DNA from: Ophiosphaerella korrae
Taxonomy: Eukaryota; Ascomycota; Dothideomycetes; Pleosporales; Phaeosphaeriaceae
Length of the DNA: 64,000 nt
Reading direction: 5' to 3'
Assembly (NCBI GenBank): GCA_028456385.1
Contig: JALNQF010000006.1
Location: forward strand, 1-64,000
Under the pieces are notes generated by a model. It worked only from the letters and a program-made list of their open reading frames with translations, was not told where the DNA came from and ran no database searches. Shown here piece by piece: positions 46,653 to 57,985 of this stretch; the first letter of the stretch is position 1, and the number at the start of each line of letters is the position of its first letter. The translations under genes were made by a program, and so were the position numbers.

Positions 46653-47815
46653 ACATGTAGGCGTATGACAGAAATACAAATTGGCATAAAAGGGAAGCGG
46701 AGGACTAATAAGGTGTTCTTATTAATGTTTCATGCGGTTCTTCTTGTGTTTCTAGCAACCCAGACTGACACAACGAGTTTATTTTGGCTTGGTTAGGTTA
46801 GGTCTGGCATGGGATGGGTTGATTTTTTTTTTGTTTGATACCCTACCGGCGTCATATGTATCAACCACTCGCTTCAGTTGAATATGATTATGATCATAGT
46901 AATAAATGCCGTACCATCATGTATTTGTATGTATTTAATTTCGTGACGAGATATCACTACTAGTTTAGTTATACAGGAAAACTGAAGATTACAAGAATTG
47001 TCTTCGGTCCAAAGCGAAGCGGACCACAGCCATGAAGACAAATCGATATAACCTTGTCAGAGAATCCTAAACCAAAACGTCATTTCGGAAGATTGCATAC
47101 GTTCTGTCATCTACAGCAACAACCTCGCGCTTCTTGGAAAACAGGCTCTGGGAAAACATTTTCGTCCACGATTACGGGAAGGATGGGGGGATGTGTCTTA
47201 CTTGATCTGAATAGGTGTCATTCTAACTGGGTGTTCATTCAATTCTTCTATTGTAGACAGTCTGTAAATTATACAGCAACTTCAGCCCAATCCTGCCAAC
47301 AGTACAGCTTCGGGCGTCATGTCCACCAACCCCGTTTCCAGATCAGGAGCTACCCTCACATATATTGTTCGTAGCGTATCTACTTATGCATGGCACTGAC
47401 GTGAAGGGTTTCAAGTCTATAATTTATTTACATTGTTCAACTAGTCTTATTTACGGCTGGCCTACTCCCAGCTCATGGTCGGTGTTATTTGCAACACCGT
47501 CCTCATATTTTCCTTGATAAAAGGCGACCATTTATCCAAACGCTAAGCATGCGATATGCGGAGCCATAAACCCGTGGTTCCAATGCTCTTTGTGTGCTCC
47601 AAAATAAACGCCGGGGTAATAAGTACGACTTGGTGTGCCCAAGTCGCTTGCTTTCTTGCAAATACCACCTGTTGCACCATTTTGTTGATGCAGAGTACAT
47701 AAGAGAGGTAGTAGATACTAAATGATGGATACGATGCGTGGAGGCTCCAGCCTCCGAAAAATGAACATGAATATATGTCGAAGATCGCTAAGGTTCACCA
47801 ATACGAAAAATGATA
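46653..47815. other. Convergent intergenic region
   Basis: 1.2 kb between the stomatin and acyltransferase genes. It has short chance frames only, and no repeat or RNA gene was recognised. Confidence 0.45.
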
Positions 47816-49255
47816 TCATGACGGCAGCACGGTTTTCTCGACTTGTCCGTTTCCTAGTATGGGTCGCGTTTCCCTCGCTTGATTATCACCGTAAGCCCAC
47901 TTAGTGGCGCTGTCGACAAGGTCTGCGCATATTGGGTCGACGTGTTTTACCCAGAGGGCCGCACATCGATACAAGATGTAATAGAATATTGCGATGGCGA
48001 TGAAAACATGCAATGTTGAGCCGCGCTGTAGATCCAGTAGTTCACCTTTTTCATTCTTTGGTGGGTTCATAGCGGATGGGAGGTAGATCATCCAAGTCAA
48101 GACGGACTTGATCATAGTGTTATGCATGAGATAGACCGGGAAACTAACACGGCCAAGGAAGTTAAACACTGGTGAACATAGCACCTTGCGGGCAGTTGCA
48201 GAGAAAAAGATACCAAGCAGAACGGTGGCGGCTCCAACATGGTCCCAGTAGCGTCGGACATCGGATTTGTCGACTGTGATGCTGTGCATCATCTTTTCCA
48301 TAACGTGTGACCAATGAGCATTTTGGGGGTTGTCTTGCGGGTAGCCAGCCAAGAACATCCCAAAGATAATCATAAGTGCAGGAACAGGGGTGGGTAGAAC
48401 CGAGGTTGCAGAATCTTTATAGTGATTGTGCAATTCGGCAACAAACATGCCCATGACAATGTTAAGGCCTTTCAAAGCGCCAATTGCGAGTCCTACCAAA
48501 GTCAGTCCAAACAATGTTTTAAACGTAATTTCCGTCTATGGGAGCTTACCCTCGCCCAGCTGCCAAAAATAGAGATAAAGTATGCCATAGATCAATATGC
48601 GCGCTTTCGGTTTGATCAAAACGGTTGCGAACATAGTCGTATATACGAGCATGCTACCCTCTAAGAAGAGATGTAGGGTCCACTGAGTGCCATCATAGTC
48701 ATTCCACCCAATCGTCCAAGTCTCAGCCTCTGCTTTGATTAACGATACGAAAGCCTGCCAGATTGTAGGCTCCTGCCGATGCCAACCTTGCCGTATCCAC
48801 GTTGAATCGACATGCTTGGTCATATGGTATGTGTTTGTGTTTGCGAGGAACCAGGTTAAAAATGTGGCGGCCATGGTCGGAAGTATTAGACGGCCGGAGC
48901 GGGCCAATGCACTTCTTGCAATGCCGGTAAAGGCAGCATCGTGGTTTCCTGCGCGCGATTTGCTTATGGGCCCAATTGAGTTTACGTATCCGGTTACGAG
49001 GAAGAATATTGCTACAGCACTGCGGCCGCCAACAGCAAGTCGAAAGAAGGGCAACTGGAAGAAGTGCGGTGCTTCTTTGGGATCGTTGGCTGGCGAGTGC
49101 AACCATGGCACAAGGGCAGTGCACAGGTGACCAGACACAACCATGAAGGAGGCGATGCCACGGAGGCCCTGTGAGAACGTCTTAGCCGCAGTGACACAGG
49201 TATCATGGCAGGTGGTGCGACTTACGTCTACCCAATTAGCGTCGCGAGGCGCCAT
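47816..49255 (-). CDS. Acyltransferase-3 family membrane protein
   Basis: Exons are 49255-49226, 49168-48550 and 48492-47816, giving 441 residues; both introns are 57 nt. The first intron removes an insert that would interrupt the family start: spliced, it reads ANWVDGLRGIASFMVVSGH, the characteristic N-terminal helix of acyltransferase-3 (OafA/NolL-type) proteins. About ten hydrophobic spans follow, including AVAIFFLVTGYV, ILIYGILYLYFWQLGEGLAIGAL (across intron 2), FNFLGRVSFPVYLMHNTMIK and VFIAIAIFYYILYRCAALWV. These enzymes transfer acyl groups to sugars, lipids or secondary metabolites across membranes. The substrate is unknown; members are numerous in filamentous fungi. I see no co-regulated neighbours. 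Confidence 0.88.
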
Positions 49256-50943
49256 GGTGGTGGTGAAGAGGATGGAAAGCGACGCGGTGAATCAGGACTA
49301 GGAAATTCAGGTGTTGAGAAACGTGGTCGCAGGCATGGCCATTGACTTAGGGTGGTCTAAAAATGGATAAGTTTGCGGCGAAGGAGCAAGCAGGAGACAG
49401 GTGAACCGTCTCGACGAGCAATAACCGTCCGCGAGGCTTGGGGCACGGGATATATGGCGCGAGGATGTGGACAAAGGCAAAGACAAGAAAGGGAGAAGCG
49501 CACAGATGCTGTGGCGGATGGTAGAGCATGGCTATGGGGACGTGTAGGGTGCTTAGGGCCGAGCCGATTCCAAGACCAGGACAGACAGGGCAGGCATCTG
49601 ATTGGTGCCGGGGTGGGGCATGTGCCGGCGTAGCCTTCCAGCTAGGGCCCATTGGACGGGCCTGCGAGCAGCAACTGGGCATGGTGTCGCGTCCAAATGA
49701 AGAACGGCGGGCACTACTGGCCATGCACCGAAATCTGCTTTCTGCAGCATGGGGAAAAACGGCTGTCGGTCTTGAATGCCCAGACCCGGCATCATGTTGG
49801 CCATGCCAGGGCTGCTACCTGTTAGCCGTGCCGAGCGAGAAGTGCAGCTGACCTTGCCTGTCTGCGGAAGCCAATACACTACCGTGTAGCTGCTAGCTAA
49901 TTCCCTAATTATGCCTTTAGTCGTTATCGACATGCGAACACGAAGCTGCACACCACTACTGCGTATTCACGGGATATTTGTCCACTTGGTGTTAGCGCCT
50001 ACGCCATCGACTAGCGCGTCGCCCAGAAAGAAAGCTTTCGTCTAAGCGCTTGGCGCGCGGACGGCCAAATCCTGTGATGCCAACCAGCCCAAGCCAGGGG
50101 TTGCGTAGTTTGTCCGACACTTTGACGTCGATGCGCCTAATCTTTTCCATACCTATTGCTCTCGTTTGGTTTCTCGTAAAGTGTGCTCTGGCTCCGTCTT
50201 ATTGAGAACCTGGTGTGACGAACAACATGTGTACTCAAGATGCAACAATTCATGCTTGGCCTATTCATTGACCACACGCAAGCCAGTGCATGACAATCGC
50301 ATCCAGAAGTATTACCGGTGCTTTTGTCCATCGCAGATTGAACATCTGTTGCCGTTCCCGCTTTTTCCGCCTATCCAAAGCTGTCTTAGCCCGAGCAGTG
50401 CGCTCGAGGCAGCATGGGTATTTACAGTGGTGAAGCAGCACCTGTTATACCCAGAGCCAATCGCTCGGAGCTAACACCTCCAGTCATCAACTGACACCTA
50501 AACGATTGACCGTATGGATAATAATAAACCAAGCATGCACAGAGACTCTTCCTATTCACAGTCGACGATGTCCGTGCGTCAGCTTTACAATCTAGTCATC
50601 ACATCCCTGAGGACAACGTCTACGTCATGTAGGAACAACACGACCACACAACCTACTCGCCTACCTAATAGCCTCATTGATGGGCTCTTAGCAAATAGTT
50701 AGGGAAATCACTTCACCAGTTGTTGGTTATGTTTTGGTACTCTTTCGTCCGTCTGTGGCAAGTCCAACTGCGAACTACGGTTGCTTTCTGAATAAAACTT
50801 ACTCAATCGTACTATTGCTGTCGGCCACGCGTCAAGGCTACGCGTTCTAGCCACACCAATAATCTAAATCCTTCGATTGCAAACGCCATCAACCTCAACT
50901 ATTATTATACAAATCGCCCAATGTATCGCAATCGTCATGTTTT
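49256..50943. other. Long intergenic region
   Basis: 1.7 kb between the acyltransferase promoter and the SSR4 3' end. No supported gene, RNA or repeat. Confidence 0.45.
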
Positions 50944-53077
50944 CTAACTATGGTCTCCGTCGCCTGACTCGTCATGATGCATCTCAGTCCCATGGAACGC
51001 GTCACCGAATGCTGAGTCATCTACAAGGTCTAAGCCCATGGCGTCGTCGTTGTCATATGCTGCGAGCGCGTCACCAGCCGTGTCTAAGTTGTCAAACCCT
51101 CCAAAGTCTGCAGTGTCGAACATGCTTCCGGCTTCAGCATCAACTGTCGAAGAAGGCATAGCACCAGCGTTAGTTGTTGTAGGATTAACGCTGATCGTAG
51201 GCTGTGGTGGATTGCCGCTTGGTTGCGTGCTGCTAGCTTCCCCTTGCACTACAACCCAGTCATCTCCCTTGTCTCCCGCATTCGTCATGCCTGACATTTC
51301 CACATCTAGATCCAAGAGGTCATCTCCGGTATCTAGATCTAGAGTTGTGCCTTGTTGATCAAATGCTGAGGATTGCGGCATGTTGCTGGGTACGCTCGGC
51401 GTACCGATAGCAGATTGGGACTGGCTAGGGGGTTGAGACAAGCGTGGCAGTGAGATATTGCCGAGAGGAGTACCCGTTAACGATCCAGATCCATATTGAT
51501 CCAATAGCCCCGCGGTAGAGTTGTCGGCTTCTATTGCACCATCGTTGCTCATGCCATTGGAAATACCGTTGTTGTTTTGAATTCCATTCCCATTAACCTG
51601 TGTTTTGGGGGGTGAAGGTTGTTGTGCCTCGATGAAGCCGCCCTTGTCCACACAGACTACCAGCTTCTTTGCATCAAAAGTGACTCCCAAAGACTTCTCC
51701 AGATCGTGCACAACGTCTTCCACAGGATCAGCACCATCAGTATTATCCTCTACCAAGCGTGAAAGATCCCGTAACCGGCGCTCGGCCTTGATATAAGTTC
51801 GAGTGCGCTTTAATTGCGCTATTTTTCTTGCATGTTCTGTTTTCATCTTATCAATCTCAGCCTGTTCTTTCGCTGTGTGGTCTGATACTCGCTTCTCGAA
51901 GTCCTTGAGCTGTTCAGGGTCAAGTTTGTAGTAGTTTTTGATTTTATTTCCCTCCTTCAGACCCTCCGAGAGGTTTGCTCCCGAAACTTCGAAGATGCCA
52001 GCTGTGAGAGGAGCAAGTTCACCCATAAGACCAAGTCCTAGATCAATAGGTGCGATTTTCCCGACAGCATACGGCGATGAGAAGATTTCCTCCATCCACT
52101 CATGATGTTGCTTGTATCGAGACAGGCTAATCTCACGAGGTGTCAGAAAATCAAACGCATCCTGCGTTGTATTTTCTTCATCCTCCAACGAAGTGTCCTG
52201 GACTACTGCGCCTGGAAGCGCTGGGCGTGGTTGGGATTGGTTTGGCAGTCGCTGACGCTTGGCAGCAGGTGGCTGTCCCGGGAACTGTCGCGCAGGTTGC
52301 ATTGGGTTGTAATAAGGCTGTTGTCCCCTCATGGCTGGCTGACCAAATTCAACCTTGGGCCAATTGGCCTGATCGTGCAACATGAACTCTTTGCGCATTA
52401 AAGGGCCAGCAGCCTGTAGTTGCGCGCGCATCTGTAGCTGCGACTGGATCTCGCGTGGAATCTGGATCTGGCCAGCGGGGACCCTATGTTGTGGCTCGGC
52501 TGGTTTGTAGTGAACTAACCATAGGTTGGGGTCTGTAGTACCGGGTCCTGCTGCGATTCTGTAGCGGAAGCGTGCGTGCATCGCGTATGGTTCATGGGGA
52601 TAGAAATAGCCACTGTTATGGACGAGGACTTGGAGCGTCTACGGAGATCAGTCATATTCGAAAGTGCAGCATAGTTCACCAGATACGTACGTAGCCCCGG
52701 ACATTCATATCGTAGGCAGTCTCTGGATCGGCCCAAACCATGCCATCAGACGCAAAGTGTGTCTGCATGCGCGGCGGCTGGTATGTGAGAATAACCGTAC
52801 CATCTGGAGGCGGAGTGGCAAAGAAAGTCCATGCGACAGCTGCAGTATCGCGAACAATCTGCGGGCCTCGAATGAGATGCTCAAGTGCCGATGCCGGTTG
52901 CAGCACCGAAGCGGTGGGGAAGCGGTATGAGGATACTAGATGGACGTGGCCAAGCTACGTACACTATCAGCGAGGAGAACATGTCGGTCATGGTAGAGCA
53001 ACGGGTGCACTCACGAGTTGGCTCGGCACCTGCCCACTCGGGTCGGGAACATTGAAGGGTTGATTCACGCCATACAT
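50944..53077 (-). CDS. SSR4: SWI/SNF and RSC complex subunit Ssr4
   Basis: Exons are 53077-53015, 52954-52691 and 52638-50944, giving 673 residues; the introns are 60 and 52 nt. The first intron uses the acceptor CGTAG at 52955, which restores the family sequence VPSQLLGHVHLVSSYRF. The N-terminal half is the fungal Ssr4 domain (formerly DUF1750): WTFFATPPPDGTVILTYQPP, FASDGMVWADPETAYDMNVRGY, SGYFYPHEPYAMHARFRYRI, and later SRYKQHHEWMEEIFSSPYAV. A coiled segment (EKRVSDHTAKEQAEIDKMKTEHARK...) precedes a low-complexity Gln/Ser/Asn/Asp-rich tail. Ssr4 was defined in fission yeast as a shared subunit of the SWI/SNF and RSC chromatin remodellers; filamentous fungal forms are longer because of the tail. 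Confidence 0.92.
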
Positions 53078-54047
53078 GATGGTGTCTAAAAGGCGACGCC
53101 GATACCGCGTGCGTCAAGGGAGATGGGGTGGTGGTGCGGATTCGCGATAACCTTGGCTTGGGTGCTTCTTCAGTCCTGCGTCGCGTCAACGCAGCGCGAC
53201 AGATGGATATCGCCAAGATTGCCTTAGTCAGCTGTCTCGCGGCAGGACCCGGGTGACACCAACTCTGCCTACTTGGAGGGAACTTCATCATTTTCACCAG
53301 AGTTTGATAGTGTATATCATTTGCACATATCTTGCATTAGTGAAGGGTTGAGCTCTTTTCCCTCTTTTCTAGTGTATGAAGATTACGTGGTAAAATCTCA
53401 AAACATTGACACCAGGTAGAGGCCCACGCCGGTGACACAAAAAAATGAGACGAATATTTGATAACCAAGCCATATAGTAGTGTAGAGTGCTTATGTCATG
53501 GGGAAAGTATCTCCTTTTTATCACCGACATGGGAAAGCTTTTGAGGTCTAATAGGTAACTTGCCTAAGTAGATTCTTAAGTTACAAAATCATTAACCACG
53601 GCCCTACCAAAATTGATAATTGGTTAAGATACAGGGTATGTTGAAGATATTTTGGCTCTTTGTATTTTGTTGAGATGCAGAAAAACCTAAAACCTCAATA
53701 GCGATATCGTATCCTGTGGAAGGGAACCACCAGGAAATTCCAAGGGCTTTGTTTTTATCGGTGTAGACCAACTGCAGGTAGAAGCAGCATCGTAATTGTC
53801 TGGATAACATAGTAAAAGTAGTACCTATCCTTGAAGAGAAATATCGGTGAAGACCGGCTTGTTTCACATTGGCCTGGGTCCATGCATGTGTCAACTAGAA
53901 GCGACACGTAAAATCTTTTTCACGGTACTCTCGCAATTTGGTATCAGGTACCACGACCTCTGATTCTAGGATTGAAGATGTTGTCCAGCTTAAAAACACT
54001 TAGTATATTATCTTTATTGCTTTTATTGCTACAACAAAGTCAATCCA
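53078..54047. other. Intergenic region, SSR4 to tRNA-Ala
   Basis: 970 bp without supported genes. The distal half (53300-54040) is AT-rich. Confidence 0.45.
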
Positions 54048-54145
54048 GGGCTTGTGGTCTAGTGGTATGATTTTCCCTTAGCACCCTCTCTTCACGAAGA
54101 GATCGAGCATGGGAGAGGTCCGGAGTTCAATTCTCCGCGAGTCCA
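54048..54145 (+). tRNA. tRNA-Ala(AGC) with 26-nt intron
   Basis: The acceptor stem GGGCTTG pairs with CGAGTCC and includes a G3-U70 wobble pair, the classical alanine identity element. The discriminator is A. The anticodon arm TTCCC / GGGAG encloses the loop TTAGCA...T with anticodon AGC at 54080-54082. A 26-nt intron (54084-54109) follows position 37, the canonical place for eukaryotic tRNA introns, and can form a short CTCTTC/GAAGAG hairpin. Box A (TGGTCTAGTGG) and the T-arm (GGTCCGGAGTTCAATTC) are intact. A run of T follows directly (54146-54151). Confidence 0.9.
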
Positions 54146-54151
54146 TCTTTT
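54146..54151 (+). terminator. RNA polymerase III T-run
   Basis: The sequence tcttttt immediately after the discriminator base of the tRNA is a usual Pol III stop. Confidence 0.7.
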
Positions 54152-54338
54152 TGCTGGCCTCGTAGCGGCTGGGCTTTTGAACTTTTGAGCGTCCTTGTGC
54201 GCGGCAAAGTACGTTTTAAGTGCGCTAGCGTCTCTAGTCACGATTATTAGTTAGGCCGCTTGCTACAGCAGAATTAAGAAGTATGAAGAGCTATAATATA
54301 ATTGCTTGAGAATTTATAACATGAGAGTTGTAATATTA

Positions 54339-55424
54339 ACGTAATTTACAAGCGAGCCGCCACCCCAACCAACTTTGCGCACCTAGTGGTCTCCTACCCC
54401 AAATAACTCAACTAATAATGCCTCAATCAACCTACCAAGAATCAGATATTACTCTTGCTGTATCCGCTCTTCAAAGAGAGCAAATTAAGCAGGTTAAGCG
54501 TGCTGCTTCAACATTCAACGTTCCGAGATCCGAGATCAACGCTACGTAACCGGCGCGCTGGTATCGCTGCCCGACGCGATTGCCAGCCCAACTCAAAGAA
54601 GCTCAGCCAGCTAGAGGAGGAGGTAATAGTCGATTATATCTTTAATCTGGATTCTCGTGGTTTTGCCACAACTCTGGCTGCTGTGCGTGAGATGGCTGAT
54701 AAGCTACTCACTCAGCGTGGAGGCAGCCCTGTCGGCATCCGCTGGGCGTGCAGCTTTGTCAAGCGTACGGACAGTCTTACGACGCGTTTCAATCACCTAT
54801 ATGATAGGCAGTGAGCCTTATATAAGGACTTAGGCGCTATAAGTAGCTGGTTCGAGCCGGTACAGCATACAAGAGCTCTATACATCTACTCCAGCTCTAC
54901 TAGAGGCTCCCCAGGTAGCTTATACGCCGAGTAACGTACGTGAGCGCGTACGCTGGCACAAGAGCTCGTCGCCAGCATCGATCATTGACGCAATCAATCA
55001 ACTTAAAAAGGGAGCTCATAGAATGATGCTAGAAGCTGAGTCAATGCGCGATCAGATCTCCAGTCTTGAGAGAGCCAATGAGGCAGCCAGCAAGCGTAAA
55101 TCACGAAAAAAGAAGCGGATTCAGAAGCAAGGAGTCTTAACGAAGGGACAAGGAGAGGATATACTTGCTGAGAGAGAGGCTGTGCAGCGTCAAGTCAATG
55201 AACAGCGTCAAGATGGAGAGCGGTCGGGCCTGAGTCGTCGGACTCGCGCGCTGCGGGAGGTGCGGAGAGACTGGGCACAACTCACGTACGTGTAAGAAAG
55301 ATAGAGAATCTACTACTTGATTTATTATATAAATATATACTCTCTACTCTACTGTGTTGTTGAGTTATACGCTTGAAGAGGTGCGCAAAGTTGGTTGGGG
55401 TGGCGGCTCGCTTGTAAACTACGT
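54339..55424 (+). mobile_element. Internally deleted pogo/Fot1-type DNA transposon
   Basis: The 1,086-bp element has 46-bp terminal inverted repeats (54339-54384 and 55379-55424) that differ at one base. It is bounded by TA on both sides, the target duplication of Tc1/mariner/pogo elements. Inside are remains of a pogo-type transposase: the N-terminal psq/CENP-B helix-turn-helix part and the basic C-terminal part, while the DDE catalytic core is missing. The almost identical ends suggest it moved fairly recently using transposase supplied elsewhere. It lies about 190 bp downstream of the tRNA gene. RIP damage is slight, in contrast to the Gypsy elements. Confidence 0.88.
54418..55295 (+). pseudogene. 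Pogo-family transposase remnant
   Basis: It starts at ATG 54418 with MPQSTYQESDITLAVSAL, a psq-type helix-turn-helix, and is then broken by a 7-bp tandem duplication (ccgagat twice, near 54526). Beyond that, a second frame continues with STLRNRRAGIAARRD and a CENP-B-like domain (EEEVIVDYIFNLDSRGF ... VGIRWACSFVKR) to a stop near 54812. The catalytic DDE region is absent: at about 54868 the sequence jumps, in another frame, to the C-terminal part with SSSPASIIDAINQLKKGAH and a Lys/Arg-rich helix ending at 55295. The product cannot be active. Confidence 0.85.
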
Positions 55425-56521
55425 TAACGATGTTAATACTCTTGTTTTTACGGAATAGCGATGAGGAAGTTGCGATAGGTAGGGACGTATAACCTTTGCA
55501 TCTAAGATACAAAGGGGAGGTGTGCAGTACATCCCTTACAAGATGCTCTTCACCTCCTTACTTTCTAGAGACAAAACTATGCTTATATTATATTACATCT
55601 TGAGAGGAAGTTCCCTTAGTAATAAATATCAACCCAGAATATCAAAACACAAGCGAGGACCACAGAAGAATCAACAGCTGTCGAAGCGAACTCGCGAGCG
55701 AATTAGACGCAAACAAGATCAGGCCGATAAACGAGTACAATGACTAGTGCAATGACGAGCGTCAGATGCGTGGGATACCATGGCATGGGAGACTGCGGAA
55801 GACTTGTGACTTGCTGAAGTTTCTCCAGAACTTCACCCTGTTTCATGGGATCGTAACAACTGGGGTGCGCAGCTCAGTGGTGGAACACATACCCACCAAC
55901 GAAGCATGTAGCAGGCTCACCAGTGCTATTACATGCAAGTTGTGGGGTTTCGTATTTGAAACATGGCTCATTAACAACCATGCCCAATCCATTAAGCATT
56001 ATACTAAGAATTATCTCCACGGTAGCTACTGTATCCAAACTGCGGTATACCGCCAGTCATACATCTTCCACAAGCGCCGTATCAAGCTTTCCTTGGCCTG
56101 CATCATCAATATCATCCAAAATCTATCAGACACCAGCCGCTATAAAGATGAAGTTGCGAGCCGAGTGCTGAAGCGAGTGTGTACAAGTACAATTCGAAAC
56201 AAAGTACTTTTATCGTCCAAAAATGCTAGAAGCGACAGACTTGGGTATCAAAAAAGTGTAACAAACCGCGCAATCATGCGCTAAGGGATCCACAAAAATA
56301 GCAAAGTGGTCCTAGTAGGGATGCATCCATCTCCTCTCGCGACGTCTGTTTCTATACTGCGAAACCAGATAATAGGGTCACTGAAATGCTGCTAAAACAA
56401 AAACTCCGTGATATGCATGAGGTCGTGAAGGCCGTCACCGTAAGAGTGTAGGTGATAATGCGATCCGAGAGATGTGATGGTTTATGTGAGGAGATACGTG
56501 AGGATGGCGTGGAGATAGGTA
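55425..56521. other. Intergenic region
   Basis: 1.1 kb. Open frames at 55522-55743 and 55766-56284 show no domain and unusual composition, and I do not support them as genes. Confidence 0.4.
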
Positions 56522-57985
56522 CTATCGTTGTTCGGTATCGGATCCGACGGTGTCGCCGTCCCAGAGGCTCTGAGAGTCGGTGTCAGTAGGCGAGCGCGTA
56601 CCCAAGGGGCTGCGGCCACCAGTCGAATAAGAGGAGGAAGACCCGCTGGCCCAGTCGTCTGAATCGGATTGGGGTTGGAATTCTTCATAAATGTCGAGCA
56701 TATTGTAGCCAGCGCCATCCATGGGGTCGCCGATCTCGACATAGTCGTAGTCCCAGCGGAACTCCTTGTCCGCCTGCGGGCGAGGAAGGAAGCTGGCGCG
56801 ACCAAAGAAGAAGCAGATACCAGCAACTAAGCTACGTTAGTGTTGAGAGAGAGTTGGAATTTCCTCAACTTACGTAAACTGCCAGCAACCAGGTCAACGG
56901 CATAGTGATGGGAGAAATACATGGTTGACCACCACAACCACATTGTGTAGAAGACGTAGACTGGGAAAAGCCTGGGGAACAGATGACCCATGAAGAGTGT
57001 CTCGAGAGTTGCCCATCCTGAGTGCAGAGAGGGGAAAGCGCCAAACACGACGGGGGAAGCCTGGAAGGCAGACGTGTACAGATCAAGGCCAAAGAAATTG
57101 TCGACCGCTTTCAAGCCAGCTGCGTCTCCCTTGATGGAATAGTTTGCCGGAGCCAGGCCGTATGTATTCTCGTACCAAGGTGGCGAACAGGGAAAGACGG
57201 TTTGGATTAGGACAGCGGTGATGTTCATATATCCAAACGCGCGAGCCCAAGTGGGCAGCGTGCCGGGTGGGCCCCAGATGAACATGCAACCGCTGACGAT
57301 GACGGGGGACACATAGTGAATCACGCCATACGGGAGCCAGGCGAGGAGGTCTAAGACAGTGTGCTTGTGTGCAGACAAGATGTTGCTCAGATTTGCACCG
57401 TATAGGATGTTTTCCATGGCAGGCAGCACGCGCACCCAAATAGCGGGCCGATAGTCGCCGGAAATGTACCTGTGGAGTCAATGTCAGCGGATGATTTCAA
57501 GGGCGGCAGCCAAGATAAGACAGGGTGGCGCAGGCAGGAGTGACGTACTTGCAGCTTGAGAATAGGAGTAGCCATGTGAGGGTAGGAAGCAATGGGAGAA
57601 GGAACTGTCGAGTAATGGGAAGGCACAGGCCGGTCATGAGCAGGCCGGCGACAAACGTCTTGGCAAAGGGCCCCGGAGACTCGCTGACGGAGAGGGAGAA
57701 GATGGCGACGATGATGAGGAAGAGGTACTGGGCGTCGTAGATGGACCATGGGTGTGTGCGCAGCGACTTGAGCGTGTCTGACGGCGACAAGGACGTCTCG
57801 AGCGAGGCGATGGACGAGGTGACGGACTGGCGACTACGTATACGCGACTTGGTAGCTCTCCATTTCCTGCGCACGCGATGGGGGATGAAGCTGGGCAGGG
57901 CGGACAGGCCGGGGACCTTTGCGCGGGCAAGCATGTCGGCGGCCTGGGAGTTGTCGAGAAAAGCGAGGTAGCTTTTGTTGGTCAT
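56522..57985 (-). CDS. AUR1: Inositol phosphorylceramide synthase catalytic subunit
   Basis: Exons are 57985-57549, 57469-56874 and 56826-56522, giving 445 residues; the introns are 79 and 47 nt. The second intron ends at CTTAG (56827), giving the family sequence GSLLAGICFFFGR. It is a multi-span Golgi membrane protein of the PAP2-like superfamily. The two catalytic regions are GAFPSLHSGWATLETLF and YFSHHYAVDLVAGSL, which carry the conserved histidines and aspartate. It moves phosphoinositol from phosphatidylinositol to ceramide, an essential fungus-specific step and the target of aureobasidin A. The N-terminal 100 residues are basic and Ser-rich, and the C-terminal 70 are acidic and Ser-rich. 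The start is the first ATG before SYLAFLDNS. Confidence 0.94.

Noticed and set aside
50514..50702. Small frame rich in Ser, Thr and Asn
   Set aside because: Too short and low-complexity, with no signal peptide or cysteine pattern of a secreted effector.
55863..55965. tRNA-like A box (agctcagtggtgg) and possible SINE
   Set aside because: A T-arm-like stretch follows only about 75 bp later, but stems do not pair and there is no poly-T end or repeated copy in the window.
55766..56284. 172-codon open frame between the pogo element and AUR1
   Set aside because: No recognisable domain, an atypical amino-acid mix and no upstream signals. It looks like chance openness.
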